Shown: positions 9,013-16,997 of the stretch, piece by piece
Numbering within the stretch: the stretch's first letter is position 1
How the letters are laid out: every line of letters begins with the position of its first letter
Made by a program: the position numbers and the translations under genes
Notes under the pieces: model-generated
Database searches by the model: none
What the model was told of the DNA's origin: nothing
The model's input: only the letters and a program-made list of their open reading frames with translations
NCBI RefSeq assembly: GCF_003667545.1
Contig: NZ_RCUV01000024.1
Location: forward strand, 1 to 33,027
DNA from: Mycetocola manganoxydans
Lineage (GTDB): Bacteria; Actinomycetota; Actinomycetes; Actinomycetales; Microbacteriaceae
Reading direction: 5' to 3'
DNA length: 33,027 nucleotides

Positions 9013-10329
9013 TTAGTGGAACTGGTCTTCTTCGGTCGACCCAACGAGCGCGAGGGTGGCGCTCCCGGGGTTCAGGGCCGTTGCGATGCGGTCGAAGTAG
9101 CCGGTGCCCACTTCGCGCTGGTGCCTGGTCGCGGTGTAACCGTCTGCCTCTGAGGCGAACTCCGCTTCCTGCAGTTCGACGTATGCGCTCATGGCGCGGT
9201 TCTTGTAGTCCTGGGCGAGCGTGAACATCGAGTGGTTCAGCGCGTGGAAGCCGGCCAGCGTGATGAACTGGAAGGCGTAGCCCATGGCAGCGAGTTCTTT
9301 CTGGAAGGTCGCGATCTGCGCGTCGTCGAGGTGGGATTTCCAGTTGAACGACGGCGAGCAGTTGTAGGCGAGTTTCTTGCCGGGGAAGTCCTGGTGGATG
9401 CGCTCGGCGAAGCGGCGAGCGAGTTCGAGGTCCGGCTCGGCCGACTCCACCCAGAGCAGGTCGGCGTACTCGGCGTAGGCGAGTCCGCGCGAGATGACCG
9501 TGTCGATGCCGTTCGTGACCTCGTAGAAACCTTCGGGGGTGCGGGTGCCGGTCAGGAACGGGCGGTCGCGCTCGTCGACGTCGCTCGTGATGAGGGTCGC
9601 CGCGAGGGCGTCGGTGCGGGCGATGATGATGCTCGGCACGCCGGCGACGTCGGCTGCCAGTCGGGCAGCGTTGAGGGTGCGGATGTGCTGGCTCGTCGGG
9701 ATGAGGACCTTGCCGCCCATGTGGCCGCACTTCTTCTCGCTCGCGAGCTGGTCCTCCCAGTGGACACCTGCTGCGCCGGCCTGAATCATCGACGACATGA
9801 GTTCGTAGGCGTTGAGTGGTCCGCCGAAGCCGGCCTCGGCGTCTGCGACGATCGGCGCCATCCAGTCGATTCCAGAAGCGGCGGTCGAGCCTGTCGAGAC
9901 CTCGGCGAATTCGATCTGATCAGCGCGGAGAAGCGCGTTGTTGATCCGGCGCACCACGGCGGGGACGGAGTTCGCGGGGTAGAGCGACTGGTCCGGGTAG
10001 GTCTGGCCGGAGAGGTTCGCGTCTGCTGCCACCTGCCAGCCGGAGAGGTAGATCGCCTTGAGGCCGGCGCGCACCTGCTGCACGGCCTGGTTTCCGGTGA
10101 GGGCACCCAGTGCCGGCACCCATTCCTCGGAGTGGATGAGGTTCCACAGGTTCTCGGCACCACGGCGGGCGATGGTCGCGTCTTCGCGAACACTTCCGCG
10201 GAGAGCGACGACCTCGGCGGCCGTGTAGTCACGGCGAACGCCTTCCCAGCGGGGGTCGGCATCCCACTCGAGCTGCAGTTCTTCTGCGGTCTGGGTCATG
10301 TCGCCTGGGCGAATGTTGTCGGTGCTCAT
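9013..10329 (-). CDS. aceA: Isocitrate lyase
   Basis: Isocitrate lyase splits isocitrate into succinate and glyoxylate, letting the cell grow on acetate, fatty acids or other C2 sources. The 438-residue protein has the signature [13 protein letters not shown] with the catalytic cysteine C201, the Mg-binding region [12 protein letters not shown] (159-170), and the typical IIIARTDA, with a C-terminal [14 protein letters not shown]. The length matches actinobacterial Icl1-type enzymes. The ATG at 10327-10329 follows GAAGGAG. The promoter must lie in the 194-bp gap shared with the ramB-like gene, which carries a clear dyad (10466-10487). Confidence 0.96.
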   Translation of the reverse strand: MSTDNIRPGDMTQTAEELQLEWDADPRWEGVRRDYTAAEVVALRGSVREDATIARRGAENLWNLIHSEEWVPALGALTGNQAVQQVRAGLKAIYLSGWQVAADANLSGQTYPDQSLYPANSVPAVVRRINNALLRADQIEFAEVSTGSTAASGIDWMAPIVADAEAGFGGPLNAYELMSSMIQAGAAGVHWEDQLASEKKCGHMGGKVLIPTSQHIRTLNAARLAADVAGVPSIIIARTDALAATLITSDVDERDRPFLTGTRTPEGFYEVTNGIDTVISRGLAYAEYADLLWVESAEPDLELARRFAERIHQDFPGKKLAYNCSPSFNWKSHLDDAQIATFQKELAAMGYAFQFITLAGFHALNHSMFTLAQDYKNRAMSAYVELQEAEFASEADGYTATRHQREVGTGYFDRIATALNPGSATLALVGSTEEDQFH

Positions 10330-10465
10330 CGTCGTGCTCCTTCGGTGCGGTGGTCAGTAGTGCGGTGGTCGGTGGGCTGAGCGTCGGGCCGAACTCGACC
10401 CGGGCCTGTCGAAGCCGTGAACCGAGTCTGCGCGCCGCACAACTCCCTCGAACCGGATTGGTCTG

Positions 10466-10487
10466 CAGAAAAAGCCTCGTTTTTCTG
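10466..10487. promoter_or_regulatory. Dyad symmetry in the aceA/ramB divergent region
   Basis: CAGAAAAA (10466-10473) and TTTTTCTG (10480-10487) form a perfect 8-bp inverted repeat around a six-base spacer, in a locally AT-rich patch of an otherwise GC-rich gap. It is 37 bp ahead of the regulator start and about 140 bp ahead of aceA. By position it is a good operator candidate for the RamB-like protein or another acetate-responsive regulator. It does not closely match the Corynebacterium RamB site as I know it. Confidence 0.5.
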
Positions 10488-10523
10488 TTTGGTGAAAAGA
10501 GGGCCGAATGGCACGATGGCACC

Positions 10524-12008
10524 ATGACCAGCACCGCAGCTGACAGCCGAATTCTTGCGAAGCCCGACTTGGACGAGGGCGCCGTTGACGCGCTGACGCT
10601 GGGCCGTCGCATCCGTCAATTACGGATCTCGCGCGGGATGACGCTCGAACAGCTCGGTGCTGCCATCGACCGTGCGCCGTCGCAGGTCTCGACGATCGAA
10701 AACGGAAAGCGCGAGCCTCGGCTGTCGATGCTCCGCCAGATCGCCACCGCGCTCGCCACAACAACCGACGATCTTCTGCGCGACGAGGCGCCATCCGCCC
10801 GAGCCGCTCTCGAGATCGCCGTTGAGCGCGCCCAGCGCGGTCCCGTCTTCTCGGCGCTCGGCATCGTTCCGGTCCGAGTCTCCAAAGCGCACAGCGATGA
10901 CACGCTGCGCGCCATCCTGACCCTGCACCAGGAGGTCGAACGGCTGCACCGCGAGCGGGCGGCGACGCCCGAGGAGGCGCGGAGGGCGAACGCGTCACTG
11001 CGGGCGACGATGCGTGCACGTGACAACTACTTCCCCGAGCTCGAAGAGCAGGCGAAGAAGCTCCTCACCGCGGTCGGCCACACCGGCGGCCCGGTATCGC
11101 AGCAGCTCGTCGGAGACATGGCCAACCACCTCGGTTTCACCCTGCACTACGTGAGCGACCTGCCTCACTCGACCCGGTCGGTGACCGACTCGAGGAACGG
11201 GCGCATCTACCTGCCCACCCAGCAATCCGCCTCCCGGGACTCCCGCTCGCCGGTGGTCCAGGCGTTCGCGAGCCACGTGCTCGGGCATTCCGAGCCGACG
11301 AGCTACGCCGATTTCCTCCGGCAACGCGTCGAGACCAACTACCTCACCGCCGCGATCCTGCTGCCGGAGGCCGACGCAGTGCGATTCCTGACCGAGGCCA
11401 AGAACTTCCGCCGCATCTCGCTCGAGGATCTCCGCGACGCCTTCGCCGTGTCGTACGAAACAGCGGCGCACCGGTTCACGAACCTCGCCACGGCGCGACT
11501 CGGCATCCCGGTGCACTTCACCAAGGTGCACGAGTCGGGCACGATCGTGAAGGCGTACTCCAATGACGGGGTCAAGCACCCGACGGATGCCCTCGGTGCT
11601 GTCGAGGGGACGACCGTCTGCCGCAAGTGGACAGCGTTCACCGTCTTCGCCGCCGAAGACCGGTTCAGCCCGTGGTACCAGTACACCGACAACCCCAACG
11701 GCACCTACTGGTGCACGTCACGGATCGAGAAGGCAAAGGAGGGCGACTACTCGATCACGGTGGGTGTGCCGTTCGAGCACGTGAAGTGGTTCCGCGGCCG
11801 GGAAACCACGAACCGGTCCCGGTCGACCTGCCCCGACGACAGCTGTTGCAGGAACGCGCCGAGTGAGCTCGCCGACAAGTGGGCCCACTCATCCTGGCCC
11901 GCCGCACGTACACCGACGAGTCTGCTCGCGGCCCTCCCGACCGGGACGTTCCCCGGTGTGGATGAGGTCGAGGTGTACTCGTTCCTCGAGGCACACGAGC
12001 CGCGCTGA
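10524..12008 (+). CDS. ramB: RamB-like XRE-family regulator of acetate/glyoxylate metabolism
   Basis: This 494-residue cytoplasmic regulator has an XRE-type helix-turn-helix at about residues 27-85 (RRIRQLRISRGMTLEQLG, then SQVSTIENGKREP). An IrrE/ImmA-like central segment follows (about 190-350), then a C-terminal short-chain fatty acyl regulator domain (DUF2083 type) with a cysteine cluster CPDDSCC near residue 436. This architecture and size are those of RamB, which controls aceA and aceB in Corynebacterium and Mycobacterium, and the gene is divergent from aceA here. The ATG at 10524 gives MTSTAADSRI; codons upstream are not family-like. The effector and the sign of regulation in this organism are inferred, not seen. 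Confidence 0.85.
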   Translation: MTSTAADSRILAKPDLDEGAVDALTLGRRIRQLRISRGMTLEQLGAAIDRAPSQVSTIENGKREPRLSMLRQIATALATTTDDLLRDEAPSARAALEIAVERAQRGPVFSALGIVPVRVSKAHSDDTLRAILTLHQEVERLHRERAATPEEARRANASLRATMRARDNYFPELEEQAKKLLTAVGHTGGPVSQQLVGDMANHLGFTLHYVSDLPHSTRSVTDSRNGRIYLPTQQSASRDSRSPVVQAFASHVLGHSEPTSYADFLRQRVETNYLTAAILLPEADAVRFLTEAKNFRRISLEDLRDAFAVSYETAAHRFTNLATARLGIPVHFTKVHESGTIVKAYSNDGVKHPTDALGAVEGTTVCRKWTAFTVFAAEDRFSPWYQYTDNPNGTYWCTSRIEKAKEGDYSITVGVPFEHVKWFRGRETTNRSRSTCPDDSCCRNAPSELADKWAHSSWPAARTPTSLLAALPTGTFPGVDEVEVYSFLEAHEPR

Positions 12009-12108
12009 CGTCCATCCCCTGCCGTGCGCTGGCCCGAAACATAGGATGGAAACGCCCGCCCGGCCGAGGCGCGGCATCCTGACCGGCCACGATGTACGGA
12101 GTATCGCC

Positions 12109-13038
12109 ATGACGACAAACCTGAATCCGACTCCCGTTGTCACTGTTCTCGGTCTCGGTGCGATGGGCTTGCCCATGGCCACGAGGCTCGCCAGCGCGCT
12201 GACCGTTCGCGGCTACGACTTCGCCGCGAACCGGCTCGACCTGGCCGCGGACGCCGGCGTCATCCGTTGTTCCTCCGCGCGAGAGGCGGCAACCGGTGCC
12301 GACATCGTCCTCGTCGCCGTTCGGAACGGGGAGCAACTCGACGCAGCGCTCTTCGGTGAAGACGGCGTCGCCGATGTTCTCACGCCCGGCAGCGTCGTGC
12401 TTCTCACGAGCACGATCGGGACGGATGCCATCCAGGCGACGGTCGAGCGGCTCGCCTCCCACGGCATCGACCTCGTCGACGCCCCGTTGTCCGGCGGCCC
12501 CGTGCGGGCGGGGGAGGGTGACCTTCTGATCGTCGTCGGCGCCAAACCGGAGGCGCTGGAGCGCGCTCGACCGGTGCTCGACCTGCTCGCGTCGACGCTC
12601 ACCATCGTCGGCGACAAGCCGGGCGACGGTCAGGCGATGAAAACCGTCAACCAGCTGCTGTGCGGCGTGCACATCGCGGCGGCAGCAGAGGCTCTCGCGC
12701 TCGCCGAAGCCCTTGGCCTCGATCCCGCCGCGGCGCTGGCCGCCCTCGAAGCGGGAGCAGCCGGATCCTTCATGCTGTCGAACCGCGGCCCCCGCATGCT
12801 CGAGGCGTACGACGAGGGCGGCGCCGAGGTGCTCAGCCGACTCGACATCTTCGTGAAGGACATGGGCATCGTCGGAACCGCGACGCGTGCGGCGGCGTTG
12901 CCATCGCCGGTTGCTGCTGCGGCGGAGCAGCTCTTTCTGCTCGGCCAGGCACAGGGGCTCGGGGAAGCAGACGACTCCGCGGTTATCCGCGTCATTGCCC
13001 CGCGGGTCGCGAAGCCAATCGGCTCTTCCCAAGCCTGA
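12109..13038 (+). CDS. NAD(P)-dependent beta-hydroxyacid dehydrogenase (3-hydroxyisobutyrate/L-threonate dehydrogenase family)
   Basis: This 309-residue protein is a beta-hydroxyacid dehydrogenase. It has the N-terminal Rossmann motif VLGLGAMGLPMATRL (13-27), the substrate-binding APLSGGPVRAGEGDL (125-139) and the catalytic lysine K178 in AMKTVNQLL, with an all-helical C-terminal half. The family includes 3-hydroxyisobutyrate, tartronate semialdehyde and L-threonate/D-erythronate (LtnD-type) dehydrogenases. Next to C4 sugar genes, a tetronate or other short aldonate is a reasonable substrate, but this is inference. The gene lies upstream of the operator at 13043, so it is probably transcribed separately from the kinase operon. 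GGAG precedes the ATG by about eight bases. Confidence 0.82.
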   Translation: MTTNLNPTPVVTVLGLGAMGLPMATRLASALTVRGYDFAANRLDLAADAGVIRCSSAREAATGADIVLVAVRNGEQLDAALFGEDGVADVLTPGSVVLLTSTIGTDAIQATVERLASHGIDLVDAPLSGGPVRAGEGDLLIVVGAKPEALERARPVLDLLASTLTIVGDKPGDGQAMKTVNQLLCGVHIAAAAEALALAEALGLDPAAALAALEAGAAGSFMLSNRGPRMLEAYDEGGAEVLSRLDIFVKDMGIVGTATRAAALPSPVAAAAEQLFLLGQAQGLGEADDSAVIRVIAPRVAKPIGSSQA

Positions 13039-13042
13039 AAAT

Positions 13043-13054
13043 ATCCTATAGGAT
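13043..13054. promoter_or_regulatory. Palindromic operator ATCCTATAGGAT ahead of the erythrulose kinase operon
   Basis: A perfect 12-bp palindrome lies 56 bp before the kinase start and four bases after the preceding gene. Its right half contains TAGGAT (13049-13054), which fits an actinobacterial -10 box, so a bound protein would block RNA polymerase. The same core, TCCTATAGGA, recurs ahead of the opposing operon at 21326-21335. The likely ligand is the GntR/FCD regulator encoded at 16168. Confidence 0.75.
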
Positions 13055-13110
13055 TGTCCTGACCACCGACGATCGGTCGATGACCGCAGCTCAACGGCGA
13101 GGAAGAAAAG

Positions 13111-14850
13111 ATGACCAGGCTCTGGAACGAACCCGAAAACTTTGCAGACGAAATGATCGACGGATTCGTCCGTGCGAACGGCCGGTGGGTCAGGAAGGTG
13201 TCGGGTGGCGTCACGCGGTCGACCCGTTCCGAGGAGCCGACGGTGTCGCTCGTCATCGGCGGCGGCTCCGGCCACTACCCCGCGTTCGGCGGCCTCGTCG
13301 GTCACGGCCTGGCACACGGTGCTGCGATGGGAAACCTCTTCGCGTCCCCATCGGCCCAGCAGGTCGAATCCGTCGCCCGCGCCAGCGACCAGGGCCGCGG
13401 CATCCTTCTGAGCTATGGCAAGTACGCCGGTGACGTTCTCCACTTCACCGAGGCGCAGGACAAGCTCCGCGCTGATGGCATCGACTGCCGCACCGTCACA
13501 GTGACGGACGATATCTTCAGCGCACCGGCCGACGAGAAGGACCGCCGGCGCGGTATCGCCGGGGACCTTACCGTCTTCAAGGTCGCCGGAGCCGCTGCAG
13601 CTGCCGGCTACGACCTTGACGGAGTCGAACGCGCCGCCATCCTCGCCAACGACCGCACCCGCACCATGGGTGTCGCGTTCACCGGCTGCACCCTCCCCGG
13701 CGCGGACGAGCCGCTCTTCAGCGTGCCAGAGGGCCGGATGGCCATCGGCCTCGGCATTCACGGCGAACCGGGTATCGACGAGGTCGACATCCCGACCGCA
13801 GACGGCCTCGGTGAGATGTTCGTCGAGCGACTGCTCGCCGACGCAGAGATCCCGGACGGGGTCTCCGTACAGGGCGCTCGCGTCGTCCCGATCCTCAACG
13901 GCCTCGGCTCCGTCAAGAACGAAGAGATGTACATCGTCTTCGCACGAATCGCGACCCTCCTCGAAGACGCAGGTATCGAGCTCGTCGACCCTCAGGTCGG
14001 AGAATTCTGCACGAGCTTCGACATGGCCGGCGTCTCTCTCACCCTGCTCTGGCTGGACGACGAGCTGGAGTCGCTATGGAGTGCTCCCGCCGACACTCCC
14101 GCGTTCCGCACCGGCTCCGTGGACTCCACCTCGCTCGTCGAGCGTGACGAGATCGACGACTCGATCGCCGATGAGGTCATCCCGGACGCGAGCGACGACT
14201 CGCGTCGTGCCGCCACCACGATCGTCAAGGCGCTGGATGCCGTCAAGGCCGTCATCGACGAGAACGCCGACGAGCTCGGCCGCATCGACGCGATCGCCGG
14301 AGACGGTGACCACGGAATCGGCATGAAGCGCGGGTCGCACGCGGCCGTCGACGCGGCGCACGTGTCGCTCGACAAGGGTGCAGGCGCGCAGAGCGTTCTC
14401 GCCTCCGCAGCAGACGCGTGGTCCAACAAGGGCGGTGGAACCTCCGGAGCGATCTGGGGCGTCATCCTCCGCACCGTCGGTGAGCACCTGGGCAACACGG
14501 ACGCCGTCGAATCTGCGCGTGTTGCCGACGGACTCGGTTCTGCCCGCCAGGCCGTCATGGACTTCGGCAAGGCGAAGGTCGGCGACAAGACCATGGTCGA
14601 CTCGCTCGCGCCGTTCGCCGATACCCTCACCGAGCGCGTCGCCGCCGGAGACACCCTCATCGACGCGTGGGCCGCTGCAAGTACCGCGGCGAAGAATGCC
14701 GCGGACGCCACCGCCGACATGATGCCGGGGATGGGTCGCGCCCGCTCGCACGGCGAGAAGTCCCTCGGTGTCGCCGACCCCGGCGCCGTCTCCCTCGCGA
14801 TGATCGCCGCAGCCGTCCTCGACGTGTTGCGCGCGGCATCCGATCACTGA
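13111..14850 (+). CDS. lerK: Dihydroxyacetone-kinase-family sugar kinase, probable L-erythrulose 1-kinase
   Basis: This 579-residue protein fuses a DhaK-like domain (about 1-330) with a DhaL-like domain (about 365-575), as in ATP-dependent dihydroxyacetone kinases. DhaK shows GGGSGHYPAFGGLVGHG (51-67) and the histidine H217 in GLGIHGEPG that binds the ketose covalently. DhaL has the Mg-ATP motif AGDGDHGIGMKRG with D398, D400 and H401. In actinobacterial tetritol pathways this family phosphorylates L- or D-erythrulose. The two isomerase genes directly downstream, one TIM-like and one RpiB-like, fit L-erythrulose. Dihydroxyacetone itself remains possible. The gene heads a four-gene operon controlled by the 13043 palindrome. 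Confidence 0.85.
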   Translation: MTRLWNEPENFADEMIDGFVRANGRWVRKVSGGVTRSTRSEEPTVSLVIGGGSGHYPAFGGLVGHGLAHGAAMGNLFASPSAQQVESVARASDQGRGILLSYGKYAGDVLHFTEAQDKLRADGIDCRTVTVTDDIFSAPADEKDRRRGIAGDLTVFKVAGAAAAAGYDLDGVERAAILANDRTRTMGVAFTGCTLPGADEPLFSVPEGRMAIGLGIHGEPGIDEVDIPTADGLGEMFVERLLADAEIPDGVSVQGARVVPILNGLGSVKNEEMYIVFARIATLLEDAGIELVDPQVGEFCTSFDMAGVSLTLLWLDDELESLWSAPADTPAFRTGSVDSTSLVERDEIDDSIADEVIPDASDDSRRAATTIVKALDAVKAVIDENADELGRIDAIAGDGDHGIGMKRGSHAAVDAAHVSLDKGAGAQSVLASAADAWSNKGGGTSGAIWGVILRTVGEHLGNTDAVESARVADGLGSARQAVMDFGKAKVGDKTMVDSLAPFADTLTERVAAGDTLIDAWAAASTAAKNAADATADMMPGMGRARSHGEKSLGVADPGAVSLAMIAAAVLDVLRAASDH

Positions 14851-14883
14851 TTGTCACTTCACGAGAAAAAAAGGAGCAACACC

Positions 14884-15342
14884 ATGAGCGCACTACGTAT
14901 TGTCGTCGGCTCGGATGACGCCGGATTCGACTACAAGGAAGTTCTGAAGGCGGACCTCGAGGGCAACGACCTCGTCGCGTCGGTCACCGACGTCGGTGTC
15001 GATGCCGATGGCGGAACCAACTACCCGACGATCGCCATCGCGGCAGCCGAGATGATCGCGCGGGGCGAGGCAGACCGTGCCCTTCTCGTCTGTGGCACCG
15101 GCCTCGGCGTCGCCATTGCGGCGAACAAGGTCGCCGGCGTCCGCGCCGTCACCGCGCACGACTCCTACTCGGTTGAGCGGGCCGTTCTGTCCAACGACGC
15201 CCAGGTCCTGACCATGGGCCAGCGTGTGGTCGGTCTCGAACTCGCCCGCCGCCTCGCACGCGAGTGGCTCACCTACACCTTTGACGAGTCGAGCGCATCG
15301 AACGACAAGGTGCAGGAGATCCGCAGCTACGAAGGAGTCTGA
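14884..15342 (+). CDS. derI: RpiB/LacAB-family isomerase, probable D-erythrulose-4-phosphate isomerase
   Basis: This 152-residue enzyme belongs to the RpiB/LacA/LacB family of sugar-phosphate isomerases. The active-site cysteine C70 lies in [14 protein letters not shown], and [19 protein letters not shown] follows as in RpiB. The N-terminal SDHAG of ribose-5-phosphate isomerases reads SDDAG here (D12 in place of His), which suggests a substrate other than ribose-5-phosphate. In the erythrulose pathway this family converts D-erythrulose-4-phosphate to D-erythrose-4-phosphate, which enters the pentose phosphate pathway. AAGGAGC precedes the ATG. Its stop overlaps the next gene by one base. Confidence 0.85.
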   Translation: MSALRIVVGSDDAGFDYKEVLKADLEGNDLVASVTDVGVDADGGTNYPTIAIAAAEMIARGEADRALLVCGTGLGVAIAANKVAGVRAVTAHDSYSVERAVLSNDAQVLTMGQRVVGLELARRLAREWLTYTFDESSASNDKVQEIRSYEGV

Positions 15343-16175
15343 TGTCCGTCTCTGGCTCACCCCGGTTCCTCATCGGGGTGAGCCACAAGATGTACTTCTC
15401 CCACGCGAAGACCGTCGACTGGTGCCGGAAGGTCGCGGCGATCGCCGGAGAACACCCGGCGCTCGCAGACGGCGCGGCCGAACTCTTCGTCATCCCGAGC
15501 TACCTCTCGATCCCAGCGGCGCTCGACGCATTCGGCCCGCTCGCTCTCGTCGGTGCCCAGGACCTGAGCACCGAGGACTCCGGCGCGTACACCGGTGAAG
15601 TGAGCGGCGCTGAGATCGCCGAACTCGGTTGTCGCGTCGTCGAAGTCGGTCATGCCGAGCGTCGTCGTCTCTTCGGTGAGACCGAGACGATCGTCGCCGC
15701 CAAAACGGATGCCGCGCTGCGCAACGGGCTCGACCCCGTGCTCTGCATCGGTGAGACCGTTCGCACAACGACGGACGCAGCCATCGGCGATTGCATCGCC
15801 CAGGTCAACTCGGCGCTCGATGCGAGCCGCCAGGCCGGGCACAGTGGTCGCGTGATCGTCGCCTACGAACCCCACTGGGCGATCGGCGCTCCCGAACCCG
15901 CCTCGCCGGACTACATCCGTGAGGTGTGCGGGGCGTTGCGGGAGCACGTCCGCTCCCTGACAGACTTCCCGGACTCCGCCGTCATCTACGGCGGCAGTGC
16001 CGGACCCGGGCTGCTCAGCGTCATCGCCGACAGCGTGGACGGAATCTTCCTCGGGCGATTCGCCCACGACCCGGACGCTCTCCGCGCCATCCTCGACGAA
16101 GCGGCCGAGGCGGCGAACAGCTCCGCAAGCGCTGGTACCCTCGGAACCGACGCCCCGAGGAGATCGAATGCCTGA
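15342..16175 (+). CDS. lerI: Triosephosphate-isomerase-like protein, probable L-erythrulose-1-phosphate isomerase
   Basis: This 277-residue protein has the full set of triosephosphate isomerase active-site residues: K16 in VSHKMYF, H104 in VEVGHAERRRLFGE, E176 in VAYEPHWAIG and the phosphate loop YGGSAGPG near 219-226. It is not the housekeeping enzyme: the usual GNWKMN is VSHKMY, the protein is about 25 residues longer, and it is coupled to sugar kinase genes. In erythritol/threitol pathways the TIM paralogue EryH/LerI converts L-erythrulose-1-phosphate to D-erythrulose-4-phosphate, exactly the step needed between the kinase and the RpiB-like enzyme. It overlaps the preceding gene by one base (TGATG). 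Confidence 0.86.
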   Translation: MSVSGSPRFLIGVSHKMYFSHAKTVDWCRKVAAIAGEHPALADGAAELFVIPSYLSIPAALDAFGPLALVGAQDLSTEDSGAYTGEVSGAEIAELGCRVVEVGHAERRRLFGETETIVAAKTDAALRNGLDPVLCIGETVRTTTDAAIGDCIAQVNSALDASRQAGHSGRVIVAYEPHWAIGAPEPASPDYIREVCGALREHVRSLTDFPDSAVIYGGSAGPGLLSVIADSVDGIFLGRFAHDPDALRAILDEAAEAANSSASAGTLGTDAPRRSNA

Positions 16176-16887
16176 ACCCACCTACCCGCTCGGGAAGACG
16201 GTGGTGATCGAACGCAAGGGCCTTCGAGACCGCGTGTACGACCTCGTGCTCGACATGCTCGTCGGCCAGGCCGTCGCTCCTGGCACCCGGTTGTCCATCG
16301 ACGCGATCGCCCGTGACCTCAAGGTGTCACCGACGCCGGTGCGTGAAGCGCTCGTCCAACTCGAGCGAACGGGACTCGTCACGCGCGAGCCCCTCAAGGG
16401 CTACCGCGTCGCGCCGCAGATCACCGACGGGCAGCTCGAGTCACTCTTCGACACCCGCATCGTCCTCGAGGGCGGTGCAGCATCGCTCGCAGCCCGCCAC
16501 GCCGACTCGCTCGTGCCCCGGCTCGAAGCGACCCTCGAGGAACACCGCGCGGTGACGGAGAAGGTGCAGGAAGCAGCACGGGCGGGCACGCTCTCGGTCG
16601 CACTGCTCCGGGAGTATTTCACGGTCGACTGGAACTTCCACCACCTCATCTTCGAGGGAACGGACAACCCGTTCCTCATCGACATGTCCGAGGTCATCTC
16701 GACGAGGGTCCACCGCATGCGGCAGACGGTCCTCAGCGGTGTCACAGACGCCGGGGATGCCGTCACCGAGCACACGCGCATCATCGATGCCTTCCGGACC
16801 GGAGACCCCGAAGCGGCCGCGGCAGCGATGCGCGACCACATCGAGAAGGTTCGCTCACGCTCGCGTTCGGACGCCCACGCGCACTGA
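16168..16887 (+). CDS. GntR-family (FadR/FCD) transcriptional regulator
   Basis: This 239-residue regulator has an N-terminal winged helix (about 15-82; ARDLKVSPTPVREALVQLE, then GLVTREPLKGYRV) and a C-terminal FCD ligand domain (about 90-230) with the metal-binding WNFHHLIFEGTDN and the final HTRIIDAFRTGD helix pair. FCD proteins usually bind a small carboxylate or sugar acid and repress palindromic sites until it appears. The ATG at 16168 lies eight bases inside the preceding gene and follows GAGGAG, so it is the last gene of the kinase operon. It is the only dedicated regulator among the catabolic genes, so it is the natural ligand of the two TCCTATAGGA sites. Confidence 0.9.
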   Translation: MPEPTYPLGKTVVIERKGLRDRVYDLVLDMLVGQAVAPGTRLSIDAIARDLKVSPTPVREALVQLERTGLVTREPLKGYRVAPQITDGQLESLFDTRIVLEGGAASLAARHADSLVPRLEATLEEHRAVTEKVQEAARAGTLSVALLREYFTVDWNFHHLIFEGTDNPFLIDMSEVISTRVHRMRQTVLSGVTDAGDAVTEHTRIIDAFRTGDPEAAAAAMRDHIEKVRSRSRSDAHAH

Positions 16888-16946
16888 CGAACAATCTCGG
16901 TGTCGATCCCGGACGACGCCCGCGGCATCCGTTCGAGTGAACAACG

Positions 16947-16984
16947 AAAACCGGGCCGGCTCCCGTAGGAGCCGGCCCGGTTTT
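16947..16984. terminator. Bidirectional terminator between the two convergent operons
   Basis: A perfect 17-bp stem runs from 16947 to 16963 and from 16968 to 16984, with a CGTA loop. The left arm starts AAAACCGGG and the right arm ends CCCGGTTTT, so each strand ends in a short T-tract. It is 60 bp past the regulator stop and 14 bp past the MFS stop and serves both operons. Confidence 0.92.
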
Positions 16985-16997
16985 GTCGTGCGTCCGG

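Noticed and set aside
12041-12047. ATAGGAT half-site of the GntR operator ahead of the beta-hydroxyacid dehydrogenase gene
   Set aside because: Only one half is present and there is no dyad, so it is likely chance.
11755-13761. 668-codon minus-strand open frame
   Set aside because: It is antisense to ramB, the dehydrogenase and the kinase, which all show complete catalytic or binding motifs.
15342-16175. Housekeeping triosephosphate isomerase (tpiA)
   Set aside because: Context and the changed N-terminal motif point to a pathway-specific paralogue; the gapA-pgk neighbours expected for tpiA are absent.
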